A stretch of DNA of 64,000 nucleotides. It comes from an uncultured Siphonobacter sp. Its GTDB lineage: Bacteria > Bacteroidota > Bacteroidia > Cytophagales > Spirosomataceae. The notes beneath the pieces are model-generated. The model was not told the origin of the DNA. It did no database searches and saw only the letters and a program-made list of their open reading frames with translations. A program made the translations under genes and the position numbers. Of this stretch, positions 33,568-42,238 are shown one piece after another; position 1 is the first letter of the stretch; each line of letters starts with the position of its first letter. The stretch is taken from contig CAJYIW010000006.1 of the NCBI GenBank assembly GCA_913775095.1, positions 1 to 64,000 on the forward strand, read 5' to 3'.

Positions 33568-34554
33568 ATGCAGAATTTCTGTACTTTGTTCAATTCCGCT
33601 TACTTATCGCGGGGCTTGGCCATGTATTACTCATTGCTGGAACAATGCAATGATTTTCAACTATTTATAATTGCTTTCGACGACCATTGTTACGATACTC
33701 TGCTGGGATTAAACCTCCGTCATGTGACGGTCATTTCGCTGGAAGAATTTGAAAGTGATGAGCTTTTAAGTGCCAAAAAGGACCGCACGGCTGGTGAGTA
33801 TTGCTGGACCTGTACCTCATCCGCGATCTGGTACTGTATTCATACCTATCAGCTGGATCATTGTACCTACGTGGATGCGGATCTGTTGTTCTTTTCCAAC
33901 CCTAAAGCATTAACCGATGAGATGGGAGAAAAGTCGGTGTTAATTACAGAGCATCGGTACAGCCCTCAGCATGATCAGTCCGCTCTGAGTGGCGTTTATT
34001 GTGTTCAGTTTATTACTTTCAAAAACACACCTCAGGGATTAGCCGCTTTAGACTGGTGGCGGAAAGCCTGCCTGGACTGGTGTTACCGACGATTCGAAGA
34101 CGGGAAATTCGGTGATCAGAAATACCTGGACGACTGGACCACCCGATTCGAAGGGGTGCACGTACTTCAGCATCTGGGCGGTGGCGTGGCTCCCTGGAAT
34201 AACACACAGTATTCGTTCAAAGCCCAGGGAGCAGAAATTATGGTAAGCCATGGGGCCCGTCAGCAATCCCTGGTCTTTTATCATTTTCACGATTTCCGCT
34301 ACTGCATTCGTCAGGTTTTTCGGCTGACTGATGAGCAATATACCTTGAGCCAGGAAGTCATTCATCTGATTTACAAGCCTTATGCTCAGGCATTAGCTCA
34401 TGCGGAGAAGCACATTCGCCGTTTGAATCAAAGCATCGTTTTTCATGAGCCCTTGCACTCGCTGAGCTGGGTTAAAACCAATTGGGGCCGCCAGGCCAAT
34501 TTTCTGCTCAAAGGCTCGTACAAAAACTATTACAAGCAAACTAAATTCTACTAA
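33568..34554 (+). CDS. GT8-like glycosyltransferase
   Basis: 328 residues, first gene of the glycan cluster. The donor/metal motif is THYVDADLLFFSNP-like (D-x-D in YVDADLLFF) and the N-terminal strand is CTLFNSAYLSRGLAMYYSLLE, as in GT8 and related nucleotide-diphospho-sugar transferases. The C-terminal half has LQHLGGGVAPWN, which fits the acceptor-site part of these enzymes, and a basic tail (KGSYKNYYKQTKFY) that may contact membrane. It is followed 19 bases later by an FdtA-type isomerase. Donor and acceptor are unknown. Confidence 0.75.
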   Translation: MQNFCTLFNSAYLSRGLAMYYSLLEQCNDFQLFIIAFDDHCYDTLLGLNLRHVTVISLEEFESDELLSAKKDRTAGEYCWTCTSSAIWYCIHTYQLDHCTYVDADLLFFSNPKALTDEMGEKSVLITEHRYSPQHDQSALSGVYCVQFITFKNTPQGLAALDWWRKACLDWCYRRFEDGKFGDQKYLDDWTTRFEGVHVLQHLGGGVAPWNNTQYSFKAQGAEIMVSHGARQQSLVFYHFHDFRYCIRQVFRLTDEQYTLSQEVIHLIYKPYAQALAHAEKHIRRLNQSIVFHEPLHSLSWVKTNWGRQANFLLKGSYKNYYKQTKFY

Positions 34555-34573
34555 CCCCAATAACTTAAAATTT

Positions 34574-34999
34574 GTGGCTCATCTCATCAACTTAAAGACC
34601 TTTACCGATGCACGCGGCAATCTCACGGTCATTGAAAAGGTAGTTCCTTTTCCCATTAAACGTATTTTTTACATTTACGGCGTAGATCATTCGGTTCGTG
34701 GCGGGCATCGGCATCATCAGACCATTCAGGCGGCCATCTGCCTGAGGGGCAGCTGTACCATTTACAATGACAACCATAAGGTTCAGGAACAATATGTGCT
34801 TGATTCTGCCGATAAGTGCCTGATTCTTAACCCTGAAGACTGGCATCAGATGTTCAATTTTTCCGAAGATGCCATCCTGATGGTGCTCGCTTCCGAATAC
34901 TTTTCTCCAGATGACTATATCTATGAGCCTTACCAGCGGGAAGGCCTGGATTCGTCTGCGAAAAAACTTTTTTTCGAGAAAGAAGCCGTACTTGTTTAA
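34574..34999 (+). CDS. FdtA/WxcM-like sugar 3,4-ketoisomerase family protein
   Basis: 141 residues, GTG start at 34574 (no better ATG in frame). Cupin-fold protein of the FdtA/QdtA family: opening strand NLKTFTDARGNLTVIEK, cupin metal-like His cluster GGHRHHQTIQAAICLRGSC, and the conserved WHQMFNFSEDAILMVLASEYF. These enzymes isomerise dTDP-4-keto-6-deoxyglucose to the 3-keto sugar, a step toward 3-aminodideoxy sugars. The aminotransferase (FdtB) and the rmlAB genes are not nearby, so the pathway must be completed elsewhere, or the protein may have diverged. It sits within the glycosyltransferase cluster. Confidence 0.82.
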   Translation: MAHLINLKTFTDARGNLTVIEKVVPFPIKRIFYIYGVDHSVRGGHRHHQTIQAAICLRGSCTIYNDNHKVQEQYVLDSADKCLILNPEDWHQMFNFSEDAILMVLASEYFSPDDYIYEPYQREGLDSSAKKLFFEKEAVLV

Positions 35000-35012
35000 C
35001 CCTTTTTCTCTT

Positions 35013-35050
35013 CAGTGACCCTGAACAATCCCTGTAGTTCAGGATCACTG
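35013..35050 (+). terminator. Imperfect hairpin between fdtA-like and methyltransferase genes
   Basis: CAGTGACCCTGAAC at 35013-35026 pairs with 35037-35050 with one mismatch, around a 10-base loop. It is not followed by a T-run. It may act as a partial terminator or RNA stabiliser between the upstream genes and the GTG-started methyltransferase, 23 bases away. Confidence 0.5.
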
Positions 35051-35072
35051 ATCTGATAAATTTCTGATCTGA

Positions 35073-35864
35073 GTGATTAAGTTTCTACGTAAAAGCAAGC
35101 GAAATAAGCCCCAATACGGCTGGTTCGGCAATTATTCGTCCTGGCAGGAAGCGTCTGCCGCCAGCGAGGGATACGCTCAGGTGAATATCCTTGAAAAAAC
35201 AAAGGAAGCTCTTCTGAAAGTAAAGAACGGAGAGGCGGTTTATGAAAGAGATTCGGTACTGTTCCATAAGAAAGAATATCCTTTCCCGCTGATTTCGTAT
35301 GTTCTTCACTCGGCATTGGAAAAAAATGCCCCCTTACACATCCTGGATTTCGGCGGATCGCTGGGCAGTACGTATTATCAGGTCCGGGAGTTTTTAACTG
35401 CTCGCGTATGTGCCAGCTGGAATATCGTCGAACAGCCTCACTACAACGAATGTGGCAATGCCTTTTTTGCGGATGAGGTCCTTCATTTCTTCCATTCCAT
35501 CGAGGAATGCCTGGCGGTTCATCCCATTGATCTGATTATTCTTTCCAGTGTCGTGCAGTACCTTCCGGACCCTCACGCTTTTCTGAGAAAACTAGGAAGC
35601 TATGGATTCCCCTTCATTCTTTTCGATCGAACGGCATTCATCCAAAGCACTCAGGATCGGCTGACGATCCAGAACGTCTGGCCCAACATTTACGAAGCGT
35701 CCTATCCTACCTGGTTTTTTCATGAAAAGTCCTTTCTCCAGCATTTAGAAAGGGACTACCGCATCAAAGGCGAGTTTAACACGTATGTGGAAGGCGAAGC
35801 CATTGTTGAAATTGACTACCAGCCCGTGGGTTATGAAAAAGGATTTTATCTCGTTAAAAAGTAA
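35073..35864 (+). CDS. Methyltransferase of the TIGR04325 family
   Basis: 263 residues, GTG start at 35073, the second GTG start in a row in this cluster. The family hallmarks are the opening YGWFGNYSSWQEAS, the SAM-binding strand HILDFGGSLGSTYYQV, the acidic strand NIVEQPHYN and the SSVVQYLPDP stretch. These putative SAM-dependent methyltransferases occur in surface-polysaccharide and O-antigen loci and probably methylate a sugar. It is 14 bases upstream of the next GT2 gene, so co-transcription is likely. The exact position modified is unknown. Confidence 0.82.
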   Translation: MIKFLRKSKRNKPQYGWFGNYSSWQEASAASEGYAQVNILEKTKEALLKVKNGEAVYERDSVLFHKKEYPFPLISYVLHSALEKNAPLHILDFGGSLGSTYYQVREFLTARVCASWNIVEQPHYNECGNAFFADEVLHFFHSIEECLAVHPIDLIILSSVVQYLPDPHAFLRKLGSYGFPFILFDRTAFIQSTQDRLTIQNVWPNIYEASYPTWFFHEKSFLQHLERDYRIKGEFNTYVEGEAIVEIDYQPVGYEKGFYLVKK

Positions 35865-35878
35865 GTGACTTCGTTTGC

Positions 35879-36742
35879 ATGGCTGGTTCATTTCCTAAAA
35901 TTTCAATCGTTACGCCCTCGTATAATCAGGGTCAATACCTGGAAGACACCATTTTGTCGGTTATCTCGCAGGGTTACCCCAACTTAGAATACATCATTAT
36001 TGACGGGGGCAGCACGGACGAATCGGTCGACATCATCAAAAAATACGAATCCCATCTAAGTTACTGGGTAAGTGAGCCGGACGCCGGGCTTTACTTTGCG
36101 TTACAGAAAGGCTTCGAAAAATCGACTGGCGAAATCATGGCCTGGATCAACTCGGATGATATGTATCACAAAAAATCCCTGTTTGTGGTCGCTGAAGTGT
36201 TCGAGAAGTTTCCGCACATTCGCTGGGTGATGGGGAGTAATACCTTCTACGATGAAACGGGCCATCCGTTTGTCTATGAGGAAGACCCGGGTCAACAGCA
36301 ATGGTCAAAGTTGCGAATGTATTTGAATCAGGGAAAATACATCCAGCAGGAATCGGTATTCTGGAAGCGTGATTTATGGCAAGACTCGGGAGCCCACCTG
36401 AATACCTCGTACAATCTCGCGGCTGACTTTGAACTATGGATGCGTTTCTTCAGGAACGATCAGTTATATACGCTTTCGTATATCCTGGGAGGTTTTCGCC
36501 TTCGCCGAGAAAACCAGAAAAGCCTGACTCAAAAATCCGGGTATATACAGGAGCTCCACGCGATTCTGCACAAGGAACACCAGCGGGACCGGATCCCTTT
36601 GGTCAGGTACAGGATACTTCTTTGGTTGAGCAAACTCATTCCTTCGAAAAAATGGAAGCGTCGCATCACCTCTACACTCCTGAAGCTTCCCGGAAAAATT
36701 ACCTACGATCGGATTCAGGGCATGGCTTTCAGTAAACGTTAA
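35879..36742 (+). CDS. Glycosyltransferase family 2 protein
   Basis: 287 residues with a canonical GT2 start: ISIVTPSYNQGQYLEDTILSV, then IIIDGGSTDES and the metal-binding AWINSDDMYH (D-x-D equivalent). The late motif LAADFELWMRFF matches the acceptor-binding ED-like motif of the family. No transmembrane segments, so it is a soluble or peripheral transferase. It starts 14 bases after the methyltransferase stop and is probably the last gene of the plus-strand unit. Its end overlaps the convergent GT2 gene by 14 bases. Confidence 0.88.
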   Translation: MAGSFPKISIVTPSYNQGQYLEDTILSVISQGYPNLEYIIIDGGSTDESVDIIKKYESHLSYWVSEPDAGLYFALQKGFEKSTGEIMAWINSDDMYHKKSLFVVAEVFEKFPHIRWVMGSNTFYDETGHPFVYEEDPGQQQWSKLRMYLNQGKYIQQESVFWKRDLWQDSGAHLNTSYNLAADFELWMRFFRNDQLYTLSYILGGFRLRRENQKSLTQKSGYIQELHAILHKEHQRDRIPLVRYRILLWLSKLIPSKKWKRRITSTLLKLPGKITYDRIQGMAFSKR

Positions 36743-37445
36743 GCCTTCGGACTCTGGTTTTCAGGCGTTTAAATAAAAACCGAAGCCATATTATGATCCC
36801 GTAATTCTCCAGAATAAAGCAGGGTTTTCTTTTTTCAAAGGCCCGGTCTTCCTGTAACGATGACACACCCGTATGACTAAATCTGGCAATGGTATAATCG
36901 TGAAATTCGAAGCGATAACTCCGGTCTTTCCAGCACCACATATTCAGGATATGATCCGCTGAAATAGGATATTGAGTATCGTAACGGTATTTTCTGAAAA
37001 CGCTGGCCGGATAAATCATGGCCTGATGGTTGATGCCTGTCTTCGCGTGCTGATACGCCGACAGTCGGCCCAGGTACTTTTTCTCCTCTTTCCAGACGCT
37101 ACCGTAATAAATGGTGTTTGAGTCCTGCAACTGCTCTGCCAGGTCCGAAAACTCAGGAGTTAATTCATCATCTGCTCCAATGAAATAGACCCATTCCCCC
37201 TGTACCTGAGTCAGAGCTTTATTCATGGCATCGTAAATTCCATCGTCTTCTTGGCTTACCCAACAGGCAATTTTATCAGCATTGGCCCGTAAAATGGCAA
37301 GGGTTCCGTCAGTACTGCCACCGTCCTGAACGATCAGTTGAATTGCCCCATAACGTTGCTGAAAAATGCTGTCCAGACATCTCTGCAGGCATTTTTCAGC
37401 ATTACGCGTTACCAGAATAATGGAAATCAGGGACAATCTACTCAT
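36729..37445 (-). CDS. Glycosyltransferase family 2 protein
   Basis: 238 residues: LISIILVTRNAEKCLQRCLD, LIVQDGGSTDGTLAIL and the metal-binding YFIGADDEL, followed by a helical C-terminus with basic residues (FKRLKTRVRRLNVY). It resembles WcaA-type short GT2 enzymes of colanic-acid-like clusters. It ends the minus-strand operon of three glycosyltransferases and touches the upstream one by one base (ATGA overlap at 37445), so it is translationally coupled. The 3' ends of this and the plus-strand GT2 gene overlap. Confidence 0.85.
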   Translation of the reverse strand: MSRLSLISIILVTRNAEKCLQRCLDSIFQQRYGAIQLIVQDGGSTDGTLAILRANADKIACWVSQEDDGIYDAMNKALTQVQGEWVYFIGADDELTPEFSDLAEQLQDSNTIYYGSVWKEEKKYLGRLSAYQHAKTGINHQAMIYPASVFRKYRYDTQYPISADHILNMWCWKDRSYRFEFHDYTIARFSHTGVSSLQEDRAFEKRKPCFILENYGIIIWLRFLFKRLKTRVRRLNVY

Positions 37446-38287
37446 CAGGCGTAAAGCTCCGCGTGTTCGTAATGATACTGGTTTACTCCTCTTTTGCAGT
37501 AAACCACCTTATTGGCAATGGTTTGAGCCAGTCGTCTTTCATTTTCTTCACAACGCTCCCGGCAATTTTCGGGATGGTACAGGTGAAAGACAATGCCACC
37601 AAACTTGATGACCCGCTTCCGAACCCCTGAATTCACCAGCCGGGCCGCAATTTCGTTATCTTCCTTACCCCAGCCGTAAAAGTCTTCGTTGTATCCGTTC
37701 ACGCGAATCAGATCTTCCCGCCAGAAGGCCATGTTACAGCCCCTTAACTTCATGATGTCATGAGCCTGGTAGCGATCCGCAAAATAGTTTCGCAGAAACC
37801 TGATCTGAAAACGATTGGTATGATTCCTCATGCCCGAAACCCAGATACCCGTTTTTGTCTGCCCGGAAAGCAGGAGCTTTTCCGAAAGTTGTTTATTCAT
37901 CAGAACCCGGCTGCCGGTTATAAACGTGCCGGGTTTACTGAGTTCAAGGTGATCTTTAACGAAATGTTTGTGCAGGACCAGATCGCCGTCCACCTGAATA
38001 ATATAGTCGTGTGAAGCACGGGCAATGGCCTTGTTGCGGATCTTCGCTAACTGAAATCCGTCGTCTTCATGCCAGACGTGAATCAGAGGAACCGGAAAAT
38101 GTTCCTTCATCTGCTCAATCATCGTGTACGTTTCACTCGTAGATCCGTCATCGGCAATAATTACTTCATCGGGGACTACCGACTGACGACTGATGCTGAG
38201 TAAGCAAAGGTGCAGGGCCTCCGGCCAATTGTACGTTGAAATGATGAGGCTCGTTTTTACTATACGGTTTGAATTAACTGCGGCCAT
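37445..38287 (-). CDS. Glycosyltransferase family 2, galactosyltransferase-like, paralogue of the next gene
   Basis: 280 residues. GT2 start TSLIISTYNWPEALHLCLLS, donor motif IIQVDGDLVLH (D-x-D), acceptor/galactosyltransferase motif NMAFWREDLIRVNGYNEDFYGWGKEDNE. It shares the opening TSLIISTYNWPEAL and overall layout with the gene at 38274-39065, so the two are a tandem duplication. It overlaps its upstream neighbour by 14 bases and its downstream one by one base: a tight operon. It probably transfers a hexose onto a surface glycan. Confidence 0.88.
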   Translation of the reverse strand: MAAVNSNRIVKTSLIISTYNWPEALHLCLLSISRQSVVPDEVIIADDGSTSETYTMIEQMKEHFPVPLIHVWHEDDGFQLAKIRNKAIARASHDYIIQVDGDLVLHKHFVKDHLELSKPGTFITGSRVLMNKQLSEKLLLSGQTKTGIWVSGMRNHTNRFQIRFLRNYFADRYQAHDIMKLRGCNMAFWREDLIRVNGYNEDFYGWGKEDNEIAARLVNSGVRKRVIKFGGIVFHLYHPENCRERCEENERRLAQTIANKVVYCKRGVNQYHYEHAELYA

Positions 38288-39065
38288 ATCCGTTGGTACA
38301 GGTTTTAATTTTGTTGATGACGGCCTCTTCCACTATTCGGGCGTGAAAAGGCTCATTTCCTTTTTGTAGTTCTTCATGGTGAAGGTGAAACTGGACTGCA
38401 CTCAGCTTTACGATTTTCTTAACAATACCGTTATTAATCAGGCGTACGGCCAGTTCTTCGTCTTCGTGCCCCCAGCCCTGCAAATCGTTATTGTAGCCAT
38501 TAATCCGCACAAAGTCTGCTTTCCAGAAAGCCAGGTTACTCCCTCTGACGTTACGGCTTTTCATTTCTTTTCGCTGACCCAGGGACTGAAACAGGGGCAA
38601 ACGCAGGGCGTTAAGCCGGTTGTAAACTCCCCTGGAAAAAGCATGAAGGCTGGCTGGATTACCCCGCAGTAACGCAGCGGTCCGGGCGGCAGTAATCCGG
38701 GCTCGGGTGCCCCGCACGAAGGCTCCGGGTTCGGAGGCCTCCAAATGATCTTTGATGAAACTGGAATGCAGAATGACATCTCCATCCACCTGAATCAGGT
38801 ATTCGCCCGTGCTTTGACGCACGGCTTCATTGAGAATTTCTGTTTTTCTAAATCCCCGATCCTCATGCCATACGTGAACGAGGGATACAGGAACCATTGC
38901 CCGCATGGCTTCGATCAGCTCCCGGGTTTCCTGGCGTGATCCGTCGTCGGCAATAACGATTTCGTCAGGAAGCACTTTTTGCTTTGCCACGCTAAAGAGA
39001 CAAAACCTGAGAGCTTCCGGCCAATTGTATGTAGAGATAATCAGGGACGTTCGAGGGACTGACAT
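38274..39065 (-). CDS. Glycosyltransferase family 2, galactosyltransferase-like, first of the duplicated pair
   Basis: About 263 residues from the ATG at 39065 (MSVPRTSLIIST); an ATG at 39119 would add 18 residues unlike the family start. It has the donor motif LIQVDGDVILH and acceptor motif GSNLAFWKADFVRINGYNNDLQGWGHEDEE. It is closely related to the gene at 37445-38287 and heads the three-gene operon. A TATCTTTG box on this strand at 39449-39456 is a possible promoter. The extra Arg/Ala-rich insert (RGTRARITAARTAALLRG) separates it from its sister. Confidence 0.85.
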   Translation of the reverse strand: MSVPRTSLIISTYNWPEALRFCLFSVAKQKVLPDEIVIADDGSRQETRELIEAMRAMVPVSLVHVWHEDRGFRKTEILNEAVRQSTGEYLIQVDGDVILHSSFIKDHLEASEPGAFVRGTRARITAARTAALLRGNPASLHAFSRGVYNRLNALRLPLFQSLGQRKEMKSRNVRGSNLAFWKADFVRINGYNNDLQGWGHEDEELAVRLINNGIVKKIVKLSAVQFHLHHEELQKGNEPFHARIVEEAVINKIKTCTNGYGRS

Positions 39066-39972
39066 TACTTGCCGTATTCGATACTTAACCGATCTTTCAC
39101 GCGTAAGGGTTCTGAGCATAAGGTATGCACAAACCCATCTTCCCTTCAGGATTTAATGGAAACCATGTCAGTCATGTGAAGCGTAATTCGGTGGTAGTAC
39201 ATGGGGTGTTATAAAATCAATGAAACAGGCTTGATGCCTCATAGAGTTAAAACCTGGGCAACTTCACGAATTGCAATAGGTACTTGTCGTTTTTCTAGCT
39301 TTAACCTTGCAAAAGCTGAAGAAGCTTTTTGCAGGAAATCAGGACTTTCCTGTCTGCATCAGGTCGCCGTTCGGGTTAATTTTGGTTATAATTTTCAATG
39401 GATACCTTTATGTAGCTAAAAAGTACATGTTCGTCTCATTAACATAAACAAAGATAGCACTTTCTTACAGGGATGTATATGGGCACAACTAATTTTTGGA
39501 ATTTATTTTAGTAGTATATCAAGAAATTATTAATCTAAACCAAGATAATGAAAAGCCGTTTAAAGGCGACCCCTGATGAGAGGCTTTTTGAAAGACATCG
39601 GAAAACCTTGGGAAAACTTAGTCGTGCGGACTGCGTAAATGTCTAAAATCCGAACCCTGAAGCCAGATTCCTGGACTTCAGACAACATTCGCACCAGCAA
39701 CCTAACGGAGGAGGCTTACGCTCAAAGTTCTGCCTTCTGCGAAATTAGTCTTTTCCTCAGGCTGTTGAGTTTTATCAATTTCCCGGGTACCTTAACGCTG
39801 TAACTACAGGCCATGAAAGGCCCCGATTTGGTTCAGGAGTTACATCCTTCGCCCAGAAAATGAACTCCTGCAATCGGAAAGCGGAGCCTGAAACTTCATT
39901 GTTTCATAATATACTACTCTCGTGTTCACCCGGTAACAAAGGTTACTTTGCTCCTTCATTTAACTCAGCCTG
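39066..39972. other. Long intergenic region without a recognised gene
   Basis: About 900 bases. On the minus strand it carries the likely promoter region of the glycosyltransferase operon, including TATCTTTG at 39449-39456. The region is AT-rich at 39380-39550 and more GC-balanced at 39600-39900. It contains a weak hairpin (CAGGAGTT near 39834 with AACTCCTG near 39863). Short open frames here lack coding character. I found no transposase remnant, tRNA or structured RNA I could defend. Confidence 0.4.
39449..39456 (-). promoter_or_regulatory. Candidate -7 box for the minus-strand glycosyltransferase operon
   Basis: TATCTTTG on the minus strand fits TAnnTTTG. No TTTG element lies exactly 19 bases upstream, so only half of the consensus is present. 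It would give a leader of about 380 bases, which is long. Confidence 0.35.
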
Positions 39973-40725
39973 ATGATGAAAGGAATAATGGGTTTTTTAT
40001 TGATGCTGTTAACCCTGGCGGCCTGTAAGAGAGAGGAGTATCCCAGCGTTACACCCGTTTCGCCCAGGGAAGAAAGCGTGTCCGTTGAAGATCCTGACTG
40101 GATTAAACTGGAGATTCCCGGTGGACGCGAAGCCTACGCCATTGCCGGAGATATTGACAAGACGTTACTGGTATCTACCTGGACAAAGGTTTACTACACG
40201 AAAGATCAAGGTAAAACCTGGCTGGAATCCAGGAATTTTAATGGCCCGGTTCCCGGACTGCTGGTACGTAATGATACCGTTATTGCTCTGCGAACCAAAC
40301 GACAGGATCGACAGGGTAATCTGCTCGGAGCCTGGGATGCTTCTTATTTCACTCCCGATTACGGCAAAACCTGGATCGATTACCTTCACCATTTTAAAAC
40401 GTATCTCGACGATATCGTTCCCATTGGCAAAATCAAGGCTTCTACGGGAGTTACTTACGCCATCCGCTCCAACAATACACCACTTCAGCCGGGATCCGAT
40501 GTTTCGCGTATTAATCCTTCAGATCTGATCAGAGAAGACCGGGAGGGCGTCCGTAAACTCCGGTTTTCATTCAAGCATGATCTGAAGAATGTATATCTGG
40601 ATTCAAAAAACAGATTATACGTAGCTGCTTCCGGAGGCACATATGTGTCCGAAAATAACGGTTTTTACTGTTGTGAAGATTCGATGCCAGCTGTGGTATA
40701 CGTTTCCAGAAAACCACTACCCTAG
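39973..40725 (+). CDS. Lipoprotein with Asp-box (BNR-like) repeats
   Basis: 250 residues. Lipoprotein signal peptide with cleavage before Cys18 (LTLAACKREE). Two Asp-box motifs of the beta-propeller/sialidase type are visible: YYTKDQGKTWLES and YFTPDYGKTWIDY (S/Y-x-D-x-G-x-TW). A third degenerate one lies near TYVSENNGF. Only about three blades fit in this length, so it is short for a complete propeller and may be truncated or assemble with itself. Such domains bind glycans or proteins at the cell surface. The gene is convergent with modC, 1 base apart. Confidence 0.7.
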   Translation: MMKGIMGFLLMLLTLAACKREEYPSVTPVSPREESVSVEDPDWIKLEIPGGREAYAIAGDIDKTLLVSTWTKVYYTKDQGKTWLESRNFNGPVPGLLVRNDTVIALRTKRQDRQGNLLGAWDASYFTPDYGKTWIDYLHHFKTYLDDIVPIGKIKASTGVTYAIRSNNTPLQPGSDVSRINPSDLIREDREGVRKLRFSFKHDLKNVYLDSKNRLYVAASGGTYVSENNGFYCCEDSMPAVVYVSRKPLP

Positions 40726-40726
40726 T

Positions 40727-41557
40727 TCATAAAAATCGATCCTGGTTTTCCATCCAGATCCGGTCACCGATCTGGATGGAAGCTTCGGCAACCCGCATCT
40801 GTCTGATTTTTTCTTCGATCTGAACCGTCGCCAGCCACTGGTTTCCGCTTGATTCTATGGCTATTACTGTTCCTAATTTTAGTTCAGGACCTGGCGTAAG
40901 CAGTTCCTGCGGACTGCCCTGATTTAGTATTTTCCCTTCCCCTATCATAACCACCCGGTTCGTCAGTCTTTTAATTTCTCCGGCATCGTGGCTAACCAGT
41001 ACCACCGTAAGATTGAACCGACGCTGAATTTTTTCAATTTCTTCCTGAAGGCGAAGCCGATTGTCCTGATCCAAGGCGGACAAAGGTTCATCCAGTAATA
41101 ACACCTCCGGCTGACGAGCCACGGCTCGGGCCAGAGCGACGCGTTGCTGCTGCCCTCCCGAAAGCTGAGCGGGGTATCGGTTAGCCAGCGTACTGAGTTG
41201 GGTTAACTCCAGCAATTCATCCACCATCTGCTGATCACCGGATCGGGGCAACGCAAACTTCAGCTGCTCCCGGATGCTCATGCTGGGAAACAAGGCGTAA
41301 TCCTGAAACACAAAGCCAATCGACCGATGCTGGGGTTTTACAAACGTGCCGGAATCGTACCAGACGTTATGATTGAAATGAATGTATCCCGAATCTGGTT
41401 TTTCCAGCCCTGCCAGCATTCGCAAGAGGGTCGTTTTTCCCACGCCGGAAGACCCGTATAGGGCCACACATTCGCCCGACTGAATCTGAAGGGAAAGATC
41501 CAGCAAAATAGTACCCTGAGCCGTATGAAGATGTTTGGTAACGTGAAAATCAATCAT
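40727..41557 (-). CDS. modC: Molybdate ABC transporter ATP-binding protein
   Basis: 276 residues. Walker A GSSGVGKT at 35-42, ABC signature LSGGQQQR at about 132-139, Walker B LLLDEPLSALD, and switch His in VLVSHDAGE. It has only a short C-terminal remainder of the MOP/TOBE domain (ELKLGTVIAIESSGNQWLATVQIEE), whereas E. coli ModC has about 350 residues. It overlaps modB by 4 bases (ATGA) and forms a modABC operon on the minus strand. Specificity for molybdate rests on the ModA and ModB neighbours; tungstate is possible. Confidence 0.88.
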   Translation of the reverse strand: MIDFHVTKHLHTAQGTILLDLSLQIQSGECVALYGSSGVGKTTLLRMLAGLEKPDSGYIHFNHNVWYDSGTFVKPQHRSIGFVFQDYALFPSMSIREQLKFALPRSGDQQMVDELLELTQLSTLANRYPAQLSGGQQQRVALARAVARQPEVLLLDEPLSALDQDNRLRLQEEIEKIQRRFNLTVVLVSHDAGEIKRLTNRVVMIGEGKILNQGSPQELLTPGPELKLGTVIAIESSGNQWLATVQIEEKIRQMRVAEASIQIGDRIWMENQDRFL

Positions 41558-42234
41558 ATCAGCGTGCGGGTACGAAGCTTTCTATTGTAGGTAAACATTA
41601 GAAATAAAATGAAAAAGGCAATGCCCAGCAAGACCAGTGCGTAGGCATTGGCCCGGTCGTAATTAAAACTTTCGACTTCATCGTAGATCGCAATGGAAGC
41701 CACCCGCGTCTGTCCGGGAATATTGCCCCCAATCATCAGGACCAGACCGAATTCGCCAATGGTATGAGCAAAAGACAGGACCAAACCACTCAGGAGGGCC
41801 GGCTTGATGGCCGGTAACAGGACTCGTGTGAAGGTGGTCCACTCCGATTTGCCGAGTGTTAACGACGCTTCCCGAAGCGAGGGAGAAATATTTTCGAAAC
41901 CTGATTGCACCGGATGCACCATGAAGGGCAGGCTGTAAAAAACAGACCCCACCAGAATACCCGTAAACGTAAAGTTCAGGGGTAACCCAAGCGTATGGAT
42001 CAGAAAATGACCCAGCGTATTCTCTTCACTGAACGCGATTAACAAGTAAAACCCCGTTACCGTGGGCGGCAGTACAAGGGGGAGACTGACCACTGCTTCC
42101 AGAACGGATTTACCGCGAAATTTACTGTACGCCAGTCCATAAGCCAGCGGAATACCCATGAGTACCAGCAGAGCGGTTGTGGTTGCCGCCAGAGCCAGTG
42201 TTACCCCCAGCGTTTGACCAAAATCATCGAACAT
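41554..42234 (-). CDS. modB: Molybdate ABC transporter permease
   Basis: 226 residues with five to six hydrophobic helices. The signature of ModB is clear: SLPLVLPPTVTGFYLL early and the coupling-helix EAA-like loop ASLTLGKSEWTTFTRVLLPAIKPALLSG. It ends with a positively charged tail (YNRKLRTRTLI). The gene lies 4 bases after modA and overlaps modC by 4 bases, so the three are translated as one operon. Confidence 0.92.
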   Translation of the reverse strand: MFDDFGQTLGVTLALAATTTALLVLMGIPLAYGLAYSKFRGKSVLEAVVSLPLVLPPTVTGFYLLIAFSEENTLGHFLIHTLGLPLNFTFTGILVGSVFYSLPFMVHPVQSGFENISPSLREASLTLGKSEWTTFTRVLLPAIKPALLSGLVLSFAHTIGEFGLVLMIGGNIPGQTRVASIAIYDEVESFNYDRANAYALVLLGIAFFILFLMFTYNRKLRTRTLI

Positions 42235-42238
42235 ACGA

